Source of the DNA: UBA1429 sp964482225
GTDB lineage: Bacteria; Chloroflexota; Anaerolineae; UBA1429
Direction of reading: 5' to 3'
DNA length: 64,000 nt
Assembly: GCA_964482225.1 (NCBI GenBank)
Contig: CAYZWT010000010.1
Location: forward strand, 1 to 64,000
This document shows positions 8,573 through 17,232 of this stretch, piece after piece (position 1 is the stretch's first letter; every line of letters begins with the position of its first letter). The notes under the pieces were generated by a model. It had not been told where the DNA came from, did not search any database, and was given only the letters and a program-made list of their open reading frames with translations. The position numbers and the translations under genes were made by a program.

Positions 8573-8713
8573 ATGCAAGACTCCAAGTTCATGGGACGAG
8601 CCCCTGCCGTCCGCACAGCGTGGCGAGCTCTGGATTTCGTAGTGTCGGCGCTGTTCGTTGACACGATCGAGTACCCGAAAGAGTACGAGCGGGCTCGCGA
8701 GATCACCCGGTAG
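8573..8713 (+). CDS. 46-aa microprotein, tandem paralogue 2
   Basis: ATG preceded by AAAAGGAGG with 5-nt spacing, the same leader as copy 1. The shared core aligns without gaps: W-R-A-L-D, a hydrophobic run (FVVSALFV against LIVTALLV), then D/E-T-x-x-Y-P-x-E-Y-x-x-A-R-E. The N-terminal 15 residues differ. A T8-tailed terminator follows, so this is the last gene of the unit. Function unknown. Confidence 0.75.
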   Translation: MQDSKFMGRAPAVRTAWRALDFVVSALFVDTIEYPKEYERAREITR

Positions 8714-8779
8714 CGCCATGTAGCGCGCTCCCGAAAACCAAATAGGCCGGCACGGTAGTCGGTCAATCCACGGTCAGTC

Positions 8780-8818
8780 CCAGCGGCTAGGGCGCCGCCA
8801 GGGCTGGCTCTTTTTTTT
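8780..8818 (+). terminator. intrinsic terminator with T8 tract
   Basis: CCAGC at 8780-8784 pairs with GCTGG at 8803-8807, with further GGC/GCC pairing inside, followed by eight T residues at 8811-8818. It ends the microprotein transcript. The stretch 8819-9071 beyond it holds no gene with a ribosome site; an open frame leads into the CPBP gene. Confidence 0.7.
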
Positions 8819-9071
8819 GCTCCGCGATCCTGCGCGTTTGCAGTACCCTGCCGTTTCCGGCTATGATACCGGCGGGGCAGCCCCCCGACGGCGATCCGCG
8901 GGCGCCCATATGCTCGTCGAGACAGAGGCTCTTACCGTAGAGCATCGCCGCGTAGCCTATCCCGTGGGGCGCACCCAGGAGCGTATGCGCGAGCGGGGCT
9001 TGCCCGCGCGCTTGGTCTCGCGCGCCTCGCCCTGGGCTGGTAGGGCTCTGCTAGAGAGGGAGGAACCCACC

Positions 9072-9854
9072 TTGCGTCGGCATGCTGTGCTCTGGTATGG
9101 GTTGTTGGCTTGCGCGCTGGCCTGGCTGGGCTGGGGGCCGCAGATCCTCGGCTCACGTGGCGTCTCGCCTTTTGACCACCCCGCCTTTGGGCTCGCCAAT
9201 CTGCTGGCAGGCCTTAGCCCCACAGTGGCGGCCCTCGTCGTTTTGCGTGCGACCGAGGGGCGCGCCGCCATCAAGTCGCTTCTGACCCCCTTGGTGCGTT
9301 GGCGGGTTGGCATCTGGTGGTACATGGTCGCCCTGCTGGGGCCCGTGGCGCTCTTTGCCCTAGCCTCCCTGGTGGAGACGATCCGCGCCGGCGGTTGGGT
9401 GGGCGTTCCGTCGAGCATCGCCGCGCCCGCCGTGGGCGGGGCGCTGGCGGCCAACGTGGCCATCAACCTATGGGAGGAGATCGGCTGGCGCGGCTACGCC
9501 CTACCCCGCCTGCAGGAGCGACATGGCCCGCTGGCCGCGGCGCTCATGGTGGGCACGCTATGGGCCGTGTGGCACCTGCCCCTTTTCCTGGTGGCGGGCC
9601 ATCCCTTTGCTGCCGAGCCCGCATGGCGGTTGTTGGTGGGAATTCTTGGCTCGTCGGTGATCTATGCTTGGGTCTGGAATAGCGCCCGTCGCTCGCTGCT
9701 GGTGGTCACCCTGTTGCACGCCAGCATCAACACGGTGGGAGGGCTGCTCTACAACGGCTCCTACCTCGCTGTCACGCTGGCGAACTTGTTGGTCGCCCTG
9801 GTCGTGGCGTTGGCCACCCGCGGGCGGCTCGGCGCCGAGGAGCCCGCGGCCTAG
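9072..9854 (+). CDS. CPBP-family intramembrane protease
   Basis: 260 aa from TTG 9072, which follows GGGAGGAA by 7 nt and puts the first membrane helix at the N-terminus; the ATG at 8910 in the same frame would add 54 mostly polar residues. About seven hydrophobic segments. The CPBP (CAAX-protease/Abi) motifs are NLWEEIGWRGYALPRLQ with the EExxxR residues, WAVWHLPLF, and LLHASIN. These are glutamate-type membrane proteases that cleave prenylated or other membrane substrates. No partner gene is evident. Confidence 0.85.
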   Translation: MRRHAVLWYGLLACALAWLGWGPQILGSRGVSPFDHPAFGLANLLAGLSPTVAALVVLRATEGRAAIKSLLTPLVRWRVGIWWYMVALLGPVALFALASLVETIRAGGWVGVPSSIAAPAVGGALAANVAINLWEEIGWRGYALPRLQERHGPLAAALMVGTLWAVWHLPLFLVAGHPFAAEPAWRLLVGILGSSVIYAWVWNSARRSLLVVTLLHASINTVGGLLYNGSYLAVTLANLLVALVVALATRGRLGAEEPAA

Positions 9855-9859
9855 GCTTG

Positions 9860-9903
9860 CCCGCACAACTCTATTATGTCACCCGCACAACTCTATTATG
9901 TCA
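9860..9903 (+). repeat. perfect 22-bp tandem duplication
   Basis: The unit CCCGCACAACTCTATTATGT plus CA occurs twice back to back with no mismatch, immediately upstream of the AGGAG site of the next gene. TATTATG in each copy could serve as a -10, so the duplication may double a promoter element; equally it may be recent slippage. Confidence 0.85.
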
Positions 9904-9912
9904 GGAGACTCT

Positions 9913-10920
9913 ATGCCGCCGACTACCCATGTTCTAGCTACTCACGGGAATCGTTTCCTGCTCGATGGCGAGCCATTCGAGATGTGGGGGCTGCGCCTGG
10001 CCAACGCCCTGGAGGACGACGACCACGCCGAGCGCCTGATCGCCCATCTCGACGAGTACGTCTCGTACGGGATCTCGGCCTTTTCCGTGTTCTTGCAGGG
10101 CGCTCTCACCGGCTCCGCCAATGCTTTCTTGGCCGATGGCTCCCTGGATGATGCGTACATGCAGCGCCTGGCGCGCATCATCGAGGCTGCCGATGAGCGG
10201 CGCATGGTGGTCAATGTAGGCTATCTCTACCAGTCGCGTCCTGCCCCGCTCGATCCTCTGGCCCAGGGCATCGGTCTGGACCAACACACCAACGAGGAGA
10301 TCCAGTGGCCCCGTGACGTGTTCCAGGATGGCGAGGCGCTGCAGGCGGGCGTGGCCAACGCGACAGCCTGGCTGCGCGACCGGGGCTATGCCAACGTGTT
10401 TGTGGATCTCGCCAACGAGTGCAATGACGAGCGCTACCGTCAGACCAAGCCCATGTACGACCTGACGCGGCCCGATGCCATGCGCGACTTGATCCTGCTG
10501 GCCAAGGCGGTCTATCCCGGTTTGCTGGTGGGGGCCAGCGTCTTTGACCTGTGGCCGCTCTATCGCGGCGTGGGCGATGCAAGCGATCTGATCCTGATGC
10601 ACGGCCTGCCCGCGCGCATCAAAAAGCAGTGCATGCGTCACTATCGCAACAAGCCCCAGGTGGAGAACGAATCGGGCAACATGCTGGGCTGCCTGGATCT
10701 CTATGACGCCATCGGCGTGTTTACACCCGAGCAAAAGGCCGCCTTTCGGCTGGACGCCCAAGAGATGAGCGCCGCCGGCGAGCACTGGTTCTTGTTCACC
10801 CGCTGGCAGCAACTGGTGCCGGTGCATTTCGATCTGGGCGGCGACGGCACGCCAGAGGACCCTGGCGTGCGCTGGATGTTCGAGTTCATTCGCGATCTGC
10901 GAAAGGAGCGCGCCGCATGA
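9913..10920 (+). CDS. clan GH-A-like glycoside hydrolase
   Basis: 335 aa, ATG preceded by AGGAG. It starts with a substrate-domain-like segment RFLLDGEPFEMWGLRL and continues as a TIM-barrel-like chain with VDLANEC, where N168-E169 matches the Asn-Glu acid/base of clan GH-A, and VENESG (E251/E253) as candidate nucleophile. It lacks a signal peptide, so it is cytoplasmic. Overlaps the following isomerase gene by ATGA, which suggests sequential processing of an imported oligosaccharide or glycoside. No exact family number can be given. Confidence 0.6.
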   Translation: MPPTTHVLATHGNRFLLDGEPFEMWGLRLANALEDDDHAERLIAHLDEYVSYGISAFSVFLQGALTGSANAFLADGSLDDAYMQRLARIIEAADERRMVVNVGYLYQSRPAPLDPLAQGIGLDQHTNEEIQWPRDVFQDGEALQAGVANATAWLRDRGYANVFVDLANECNDERYRQTKPMYDLTRPDAMRDLILLAKAVYPGLLVGASVFDLWPLYRGVGDASDLILMHGLPARIKKQCMRHYRNKPQVENESGNMLGCLDLYDAIGVFTPEQKAAFRLDAQEMSAAGEHWFLFTRWQQLVPVHFDLGGDGTPEDPGVRWMFEFIRDLRKERAA

Positions 10921-11729
10921 GACTGGGCCTTTCGAGCTTTATCTACCGCTATGCCACCTCCCCTACCCGCAGCGACGCCCCGCCTATGGATGCCTGCACC
11001 ATGCTGCGGCGCGCCTACGCCCTGGGGGTGGATGCGGTCCAGTTCTCGGACAACCTGCCGCTGCACACCCTGGACAACGGCGCCCTGGCGGCCCTGCGCG
11101 ACCTGGGCGCCGAGTTCGGTCTGGGCATCGAGGTGGGGGCCAAGGGCCTGGAGCGTGACCTGCTGGAGCGTTATGTCGCGCTGGCGGGCTATTTCGGCAG
11201 CCGGGCGCTGCGCCTGGTGCTGGATGAGCCGGACCCCGAGCGGGCGCGGGCGGGCCTGGCCTGGCTGCTGCCCCGGTTGCGCGCCGCCGACCTGCCGCTG
11301 GCCATCGAGAACCACGGCCTGTTGCCCGCCGCCACCCTGGCCGCCATCGTGGAGCGGTTCGATGACCCGCTGCTGGGCTTTTGCGTGGATACGGCCAACA
11401 ACCTGATCCTGCTGGAGCGCCCGCTGGAGACGGTGGCGGCCCTGGCGCCGCGCGCCCGGCAACTGCACCTCAAGGACTATATCGTAGACAAGGCCCCCGT
11501 GGGCTACCGGATCACAGGCTGCCCGCTGGGCCAGGGCAGCCTGGACATCGGCGCCGTGCTGGGCCTGGTGCAGCCCGCCGAGCGCGGCCTGGACGTGTAC
11601 CTCGAGAGCTGGATGGACCCGGCGAGCACCTGGGGCGAGACGCTGCTGCAGGAAGAGCGCTGGATCGCCCTCTGCATCGAGCGGGCCCAACAGTGGCTGG
11701 GCATAGGAGAGGAGAACAGGACGCCATGA
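10917..11729 (+). CDS. sugar isomerase/epimerase, TIM barrel (1)
   Basis: 270 aa. Xylose-isomerase-like AP-endonuclease-2 fold: MRLGLSSFIYRYA start, GLGIEVG, LPLAIENHG with the metal-binding Glu, GFCVDTANN with the Asp, RQLHLKDY with the His, and a late LESW Glu. Such enzymes isomerise or epimerise keto sugars using a divalent metal. Both its ends overlap the neighbours as ATGA, so it belongs to a tight three-gene unit with the hydrolase and a second isomerase. Confidence 0.85.
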   Translation: MRLGLSSFIYRYATSPTRSDAPPMDACTMLRRAYALGVDAVQFSDNLPLHTLDNGALAALRDLGAEFGLGIEVGAKGLERDLLERYVALAGYFGSRALRLVLDEPDPERARAGLAWLLPRLRAADLPLAIENHGLLPAATLAAIVERFDDPLLGFCVDTANNLILLERPLETVAALAPRARQLHLKDYIVDKAPVGYRITGCPLGQGSLDIGAVLGLVQPAERGLDVYLESWMDPASTWGETLLQEERWIALCIERAQQWLGIGEENRTP

Positions 11730-12685
11730 ACAAGCTAGCCGTCATCACCGGGTTTCTGGGCGAGGTGCGCAACCGTTACATGCTCTACCAGCCCGACCGC
11801 GCCCTCCGGCATAAGTTTGCCCTGGCCGAGCGCATCGTCGGGCTGGACGGCCTGGAGCTGTGCTACCCGGGCGATTTCGCCGACGTGGGCCTGCTGCGCG
11901 CGCTGCTGGAGGAGCATGGTTGGGGCATCGCGGCGGTCAACTATCGCTCGCGTCGCACGGGCCAGTGGCTGCGCGGCTCGTTCACGTCGGCAGACCCTGC
12001 CGAGCGCCAGGCCGTCGTGGACGATGCCCGCCGCTGCATGGATCTGGCCGCCGAGCTGGGCTGCCGCCGCATCACCACCTGCCCCCTGAACGAGGGGCAC
12101 GACTATCCCTTTGAGGCCGACTATCGGGACCTGTACCGCTACGCCGAGGAGACCTTTCAGGCCCTCTGCGCCCACGATAGCGAGACGCGCATCTGCATCG
12201 AGTACAAGTGGAACGACCCGCGCGGGCGCTGCCTGCTGGGCGGCGCGGGCGAGACGCTGGCCTTTTGCCAGGCCGTGGGCGCGCCCAACCTGGGCGTCAC
12301 CCTGGATGTGGGCCATGCCCTGTATGGCCGCGAGCGCCCGGCCCAATCGGCGGCCATGCTGGCCCGCGCCGGTCGGCTGTTCTACGTGCACCTGAACGAC
12401 AACGACCGCAGTTGGGATTGGGACATGATGCCCGGCGCATACCACCTGTGGGAGTTTGTCGAGTTCTTTTACTATCTGCGCGAGCTAGGCTATGAGGACG
12501 ATTGGTATGGCTATGACGTGTTTGCCAAGGAGCACGACACCGCCGAGACCTTTACGGCGTCCCTGGCCATCACCCGCAAGCTAGAGGCCCTGGCAGCGCG
12601 GCTGGATCGAGCCGCCGTCGCCGAGCTGACCCAGGCCCGCAACCCGGCCCGCTCGCTCACCTATCTATACAGCCTGCTGCCCTAA
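11726..12685 (+). CDS. sugar isomerase/epimerase, TIM barrel (2)
   Basis: 319 aa from the ATG at 11726 that overlaps the previous stop. The same superfamily as the preceding gene but only distantly alike: GLDGLELCYPGDF, TTCPLNEGHDYPF, RICIEYKWND, LGVTLDVGHALYG and FYVHLNDNDRSWDWDMMPG carry the expected Glu, Asp, and His metal ligands. Resembles rhamnose- or tagaturonate-type isomerases in its C-terminal layout. Two paralogous isomerases in sequence suggest a two-step epimerisation/isomerisation pathway. Confidence 0.83.
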   Translation: MNKLAVITGFLGEVRNRYMLYQPDRALRHKFALAERIVGLDGLELCYPGDFADVGLLRALLEEHGWGIAAVNYRSRRTGQWLRGSFTSADPAERQAVVDDARRCMDLAAELGCRRITTCPLNEGHDYPFEADYRDLYRYAEETFQALCAHDSETRICIEYKWNDPRGRCLLGGAGETLAFCQAVGAPNLGVTLDVGHALYGRERPAQSAAMLARAGRLFYVHLNDNDRSWDWDMMPGAYHLWEFVEFFYYLRELGYEDDWYGYDVFAKEHDTAETFTASLAITRKLEALAARLDRAAVAELTQARNPARSLTYLYSLLP

Positions 12686-12706
12686 CCTGTTCGCGAGAAA
12701 GAGACC

Positions 12707-13543
12707 ATGCCTACCATCCCGATCTACCAGGTAGATGCCTTTACCGCCGAGCCCTTTGGCGGCAATCCCGCCGCCGTGTGCCTGCTGGATGGGTCGCTGC
12801 CCGATGCGACCATGCAGGCCATCGCCGCCGAGATGAACCTCTCGGAGACGGCCTTTGTGCAGCGCCGACAGGGGCGCCCCTGGACGGAGACCGGGCAGTT
12901 CTCGCTGCGCTGGTTCACGCCGCTGACCGAGGTGAACCTGTGCGGCCACGCCACCCTGGCCACCGCCGCCGTGCTCTTTGGCGAGGTGGGGGTGCGCGCC
13001 CCGGAGGTGCGCTTGGAGACCCGCAGCGGCGCGCTGGTCGCTGGGCGAGAGGGAAGCTCGGTATGTTTGGATTTCCCCGCCGATCCCCCTGTCCCCTGCC
13101 CCCTGCCACAGGGCATCGCCGCCGCGCTGGGCGATCCGGAGGTGATCGCTGCCGCCCGGGGACCGCGCATGGGCATGCTGTTGGTGCACCTGGCCGAGGG
13201 CGTCGCCGTGGCCGCGCTCCAGCCCGATTACCCGGCGCTCCTGGCCGCCAGCGTCGCGGCCCGCGCCATGGGCGTGATCATTACAGCGGCGGGCGCCCCG
13301 CCCTATGATTTCGTCTCGCGCTTTTTTGCGCCCGCCGTGGGCATCAACGAGGACCCGGTGACCGGCTCGGCCCACACGGTGCTGGGCCCCCATTGGAGCG
13401 CGCTCCTGGGCCGCCAGGAGCTGCTGGCCTACCAGGCCTCGGCCAGGGGCGGCGTGCTGCGGGTGGGCGTGCTGCCCAACGGGCGGGTGCACCTCACCGG
13501 CGACGCGGTGGTGGTGCTCTCGGGCGAGCTGAGGCTCGCGTAG
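12707..13543 (+). CDS. PhzF-family isomerase
   Basis: 278 aa. YQVDAFTAEPFGGNPAAVC is the family start, NLSETAFV carries the catalytic Glu near residue 46, FTPLTEVNLCGHATLA and GINEDPVTGSAHTVLGPHW are the conserved domain blocks. PhzF-like proteins catalyse proton-shift isomerisations; the physiological substrate is unknown for most. It follows the isomerase gene by 21 nt and may be cotranscribed with it. Confidence 0.93.
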   Translation: MPTIPIYQVDAFTAEPFGGNPAAVCLLDGSLPDATMQAIAAEMNLSETAFVQRRQGRPWTETGQFSLRWFTPLTEVNLCGHATLATAAVLFGEVGVRAPEVRLETRSGALVAGREGSSVCLDFPADPPVPCPLPQGIAAALGDPEVIAAARGPRMGMLLVHLAEGVAVAALQPDYPALLAASVAARAMGVIITAAGAPPYDFVSRFFAPAVGINEDPVTGSAHTVLGPHWSALLGRQELLAYQASARGGVLRVGVLPNGRVHLTGDAVVVLSGELRLA

Positions 13544-13560
13544 CGAGAGGCACATGCAAG

Positions 13561-13584
13561 GGGGCATCCACAGAGGGATGCCCC
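13561..13584. repeat. perfect 9-bp hairpin, bidirectional terminator-like
   Basis: GGGGCATCC and GGATGCCCC pair around a 6-nt loop between two convergent genes. It lacks a T-run and looks like an intergenic repeat hairpin. Confidence 0.55.
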
Positions 13585-13664
13585 TACATGCCATGTTGCG
13601 CGGCCTCGCGGATCGTGCGAGATAGCTTATGGAGCACCAAGCCACGTGGCGTCCCGGCGCAAGA

Positions 13665-13683
13665 GGCGGGCGAGACGCCCGCC
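13665..13683. repeat. GC-rich palindromic REP-like element, copy 1
   Basis: GGCGGGCG, AGA loop, CGCCCGCC: an 8-bp perfect stem. A near-identical core (GCGGGCG, AGT, CGCCCGC) recurs at 56470-56486 in another intergenic gap, so this is likely a dispersed repeat family. Confidence 0.55.
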
Positions 13684-13702
13684 CTCCAGGCACAGCCTCG
13701 CG

Positions 13703-15646
13703 CTACGGCATCGCGTCAAGCGCCGGCCGCGGGGCGTCATGCGCCGGCGCCAGCGTCGGGAACTCGGTGATGCGCAGGTTCGTGGCGCCATAGGGGATCA
13801 GGGTCACCGTCTCCAGCGGCTCGTCGCTTGCCACGGGGCTGTGCGGCGCAGGCCCGGCCGTCCCCTGGGCCAGGCCCCAGGCGGGCACGCGCCGCGCCCG
13901 TACCGTGGCGACCAGGGGCGCCCCCTCGGGCGAGAACGGGGCCGCGCCCACGCCGCGCCGCTCGATGGTAACCGACGCCTCGGGGCGCGCGCGATCCAAC
14001 AGCAGGGCCACGTTCCAGGGCGTGGTGGGGTGCACGGCCCAATCGGCGTGGGGCAGCTCGCCGCCCACCTGGCGCCACTCTTCGCCGATGCGCAAGGCCA
14101 GCACCAGGGGCCCCAGATGCAGCGCGGCGGCGCCCCGGTAGCGGGTCTCGGCCCGCAGCGGCATGGGCAGGCGCAGCGCGATCTCGGTGCGGCCCTCCCA
14201 ACGCCGCCGAACGACATGGAACGCGCCCGGCTCGGGCGCGTTCTCGGCCTCGTCGCCCACCCGCAGGCGCGTGCCGCCCGCCCAGCCGGGGATGCGCAAC
14301 CGCAGGGGAAAGGCCACCGGCGCCTCGGTCGCGACCGTAAAGCGCAGCGTCTCGTCAAAGGGATAGTCGGTCTCCAGCCGTACCCGCACCCCCACGCCCT
14401 CGATCTCGGTCGCGACCCGCGAGGGGGCATAGGCGACGGCGGCCAGGCCGGCCGGGTCGCTCTCCGTCGCGGGCGTGCGCATCCAGAGGTGGGCGGCGAA
14501 CTTGGGCCAGCCCTGGTGCATGTTGGCCGTGCAGCAGCCATAGTTGGGCTCCAGGCCATAGAGGTTGCTCTCGGGCGCATTGTTGGTATAGATCGGCTCC
14601 GGCGCGACCTGGCAGATCGGTTGGTTGGCCTGCTGGTCGTACTGATGGGCCCACATGTCGGGCGTGAACGCGGCGGGCAGCGCGTTGAAGGCGATGCGCT
14701 CCAGGCGGTCGGCCAGCGCCGGATCGCCCAGGATCGCCAGGAGCACCTCCAGGCTGTACAGATACTCGACCACGGCGCATAGCTCGGTGCCTTGCGAGGG
14801 ATCGAGGCCCGCCAGGTGCTCATCGCCGGTGAACACCCCCGTGGCCTGGCCGTGATAGGCATCCAGCAGGGCCAGCATGCGGTAGGCGTCACCCACGTGC
14901 CCGAGCTGCCCCGATTGGCGGTACCAGACGCCCTGGGTCTTGATGGCCATGGCGTGGTTGACCACATGGGTGGTCAGATCCAGTGCGCCCCGCTGGGAGC
15001 GCTCGCGGTAGGGAAAGGACGCGAACAGCGCCGCCCAGTCGTAGCCCTGGCGGCGCACCAGGGCGGCCAGCGCCAGCAGCCAGGGCTCGCCCGTGCGCTC
15101 GTATAGCCAGTGGATGCCCAACGCCAGCTCGGCCCAGCGCATGCGGCCCCAATCGAACAGTGGGCGCTCCCGTAGCAACACGTCCAGCCTGCGATAGTAG
15201 CGCAGCATGGCCGGAACGGCCCGGGCGTCGCCGGTGGCGCTGTGGAACTGGATCAGCGCCTTGAGGAACACCGAGACGGGCCAGGGGTCCAGGGGCTGGT
15301 AGCGGCCCGTGGCCTGATCCTGGCGCGGGCCCAGCCAGCCGTCGGCGTGCTGGTGGGTCAGGATGTGGTCCATCCAGCGCTGCACGCTGGCGATCAGGCG
15401 CGCATCGTCCAGCAGGTAGGCCAGGGGTGTGACGCCATCCAGCCAGTAGGGGCCGCGCTCCCAGCCCTCGGCGGGGCCGCCGATCCAGCCGCTCTGGGCC
15501 ACGTCGGGCCAGAACTCGTCCAGGTGACCGCTGAGGCCATCGGCCTGGATGCGCAACTGGCGGGCCAGCCAGCCTTCGGGGCGGATTGCCCCCAGGGGCA
15601 AGGGCTCCAACGCCAGGGGAACGAGTTGGTCGGGCGCAGGTTGCAT
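13703..15646 (-). CDS. GH127 beta-L-arabinofuranosidase family protein
   Basis: 647 aa from the ATG at 15646, with AGGAGGTGACC directly upstream; the frame stays open further but enters the divergent serpin gene. Belongs to the former DUF1680 family: WIGGPAEGWERGPYWLDG, DGWLGPRQ, FLKALIQFH, GTELCAVVEYLYS with the active-site Glu, and NYGCCTANMHQGWPKF with the paired cysteines that bind zinc, one being the nucleophile in HypBA1. The C-terminal third is beta-rich. It lacks a signal peptide. Likely removes arabinofuranose from glycans taken up or produced by neighbouring functions. Confidence 0.92.
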   Translation of the reverse strand: MQPAPDQLVPLALEPLPLGAIRPEGWLARQLRIQADGLSGHLDEFWPDVAQSGWIGGPAEGWERGPYWLDGVTPLAYLLDDARLIASVQRWMDHILTHQHADGWLGPRQDQATGRYQPLDPWPVSVFLKALIQFHSATGDARAVPAMLRYYRRLDVLLRERPLFDWGRMRWAELALGIHWLYERTGEPWLLALAALVRRQGYDWAALFASFPYRERSQRGALDLTTHVVNHAMAIKTQGVWYRQSGQLGHVGDAYRMLALLDAYHGQATGVFTGDEHLAGLDPSQGTELCAVVEYLYSLEVLLAILGDPALADRLERIAFNALPAAFTPDMWAHQYDQQANQPICQVAPEPIYTNNAPESNLYGLEPNYGCCTANMHQGWPKFAAHLWMRTPATESDPAGLAAVAYAPSRVATEIEGVGVRVRLETDYPFDETLRFTVATEAPVAFPLRLRIPGWAGGTRLRVGDEAENAPEPGAFHVVRRRWEGRTEIALRLPMPLRAETRYRGAAALHLGPLVLALRIGEEWRQVGGELPHADWAVHPTTPWNVALLLDRARPEASVTIERRGVGAAPFSPEGAPLVATVRARRVPAWGLAQGTAGPAPHSPVASDEPLETVTLIPYGATNLRITEFPTLAPAHDAPRPALDAMP

Positions 15647-15830
15647 GGTCACCTCCTGGGCGAGAGTATAGCCGGGGCCGCAGAGGTTCGCCAGCGATGA
15701 GCGCGCGCCGTTGGCTGGCGCGCCCGGCCAGCATGCGGTATGATGGCTGCATCTCGCCGTGGAACCGGCAGCCTGTGCTGCGCGTCCTGAGGGTTGACCG
15801 AGAGACGAGGCTCGCCAAGGAGGACAACCC

Positions 15831-17150
15831 ATGAGTGCCTGCCCAAGATTCGCCTTTTGGCTGCTGGTCGCCGCCCTATTGCTTACGGGCTGCACGCCCG
15901 GAGCGCCAGCGGCCGTGACAACGCCCGCCGCCGAGCAACTCGAGACGCCTGCGCCGCCCGACCCGCCCGCGCCCACCCAAGAGGAGGTCTCTTTTCCCGT
16001 GAACGCCCAACAGATCGCTGCTGCCAATGCCATGGGGTTCGACCTGCTGCGGGGCGTGAGCGCCCTGGCGGAGGCCGACCAGAACCTGTTCCTCTCGCCG
16101 CCCAGCGTGGCCCTGGCCCTGGCCATGGTCCTGAATGGCGCCGCCGGCGAGACCCGCGCCGCGATCCTGGAGGCGATGCATCTACCGGGCTGGGAGGATG
16201 CCGCCGTCAACGAGGCGATGGCCGGGCTGCGCCAGGCCCTCACCGGCGGCGACCTGGGGGTGGAGCTGGCCATCGCCAACTCGCTCTGGGGCCGCGTCGG
16301 CATCCCCTTCCGCGCCGAGTTCCTGGCGACAGGCCAGCGCTACTATGCTGCGCGCATCGAGACCCTGGATTTCGACGATCCTGCGGCCTCAGAGACCATC
16401 AACGCCTGGGTCAAGGCCCAGACCCGTGAGCGCATCCCCGAGATCGTGCCCAAGCAGATTGACCCAGAGACGATCCTGTTCCTGATCAACGCCATCTACT
16501 TCAAGGGCGATTGGGAGCTGCCCTTCCGTCCCCAGGCCACCCGCGACCAGCCCTTTACCAGGGCGGACGGCTCGCGGGTGCAGGTGCCCATGATGAGCCA
16601 GGAAGACACCTTTGTCTATGGTGAGAGCGACGAGTGGCAGATCGTCAGGCTGCCCTACAAAGGCGAGCGTCTGAGCATGGTCGTTGTGCTGCCCAGCCAG
16701 GGGCGCACAGTGGACGAGCTGGCGGCGTCGTTGGATGCCGATGCGTGGGCCGAGATGCAGAGCGAGATGGTCTATCTCGAAGGCTATCTGGCGCTGCCGC
16801 GTTTCTCCTACTCCTTTGGCGCATCGCTCAACGAGCCCCTCAAGGAGATGGGCATGGAGATCGCCTTTGAGGAGGGCAGCGCCGACTTTTCCCGGCTGCA
16901 CGAGGCGCCCTGGCCCACCTGGATCAGCGATGTGCGCCACAAGACCTTTGTTGAGGTCAACGAGCGGGGCACCGAGGCGGCTGCGGTGACCTCGATCGAG
17001 GTGCAGGCCGAGTCCATGCCCCTGGAACGCTTCACCTTTGTGGCCGACCGGCCCTTTTTGTTCGCCATCCAGGACAACGCCAGCGGGAGCATCCTGTTCA
17101 TCGGCGTGCTGCGCGACCCCCTGCAGACCGAGGCCCAGGCCGCAGGCTAG
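15831..17150 (+). CDS. lipoprotein serpin
   Basis: 439 aa, ATG after AAGGAGG. The N-terminus has a lipoprotein signal with LLLTGC lipobox (Cys about residue 22) and a Pro/Thr-rich linker. A full serpin fold follows: NLFLSPPSVALALAMVLNGAAG, FLINAIYFKGDWELPF, LPRFSYSFGASLNEPLKEMGM, and the C-terminal RPFLFAIQDNASGSILFIG. The hinge GTEAAAVT matches inhibitory serpins. Counting from the hinge by analogy with antitrypsin puts a Glu near P1, followed by Ser-Met, though loop length differs by three residues. Probably a surface-tethered protease inhibitor. Confidence 0.95.
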   Translation: MSACPRFAFWLLVAALLLTGCTPGAPAAVTTPAAEQLETPAPPDPPAPTQEEVSFPVNAQQIAAANAMGFDLLRGVSALAEADQNLFLSPPSVALALAMVLNGAAGETRAAILEAMHLPGWEDAAVNEAMAGLRQALTGGDLGVELAIANSLWGRVGIPFRAEFLATGQRYYAARIETLDFDDPAASETINAWVKAQTRERIPEIVPKQIDPETILFLINAIYFKGDWELPFRPQATRDQPFTRADGSRVQVPMMSQEDTFVYGESDEWQIVRLPYKGERLSMVVVLPSQGRTVDELAASLDADAWAEMQSEMVYLEGYLALPRFSYSFGASLNEPLKEMGMEIAFEEGSADFSRLHEAPWPTWISDVRHKTFVEVNERGTEAAAVTSIEVQAESMPLERFTFVADRPFLFAIQDNASGSILFIGVLRDPLQTEAQAAG

Positions 17151-17175
17151 AGGCCGTGCGCCCGTTCGGAGCCCA

Positions 17176-17215
17176 CCAACGCAGCCGCCCCACCGCAAAG
17201 GGGCGGCTGCGTTGG
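17176..17215. terminator. 16-bp perfect stem-loop between convergent genes
   Basis: CCAACGCAGCCGCCCC pairs completely with the segment ending at 17215 around an 8-nt loop (17192-17199). Located between the serpin stop and the stop of the convergent esterase gene. Strong bidirectional terminator candidate despite absent T-run. Confidence 0.7.
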
Positions 17216-17232
17216 CGTGTCCAGGGCCAGGC

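Noticed and set aside
13646..14782. 378-residue open frame on the plus strand
   Set aside because: Antisense to the GH127 gene, which has clear catalytic motifs.
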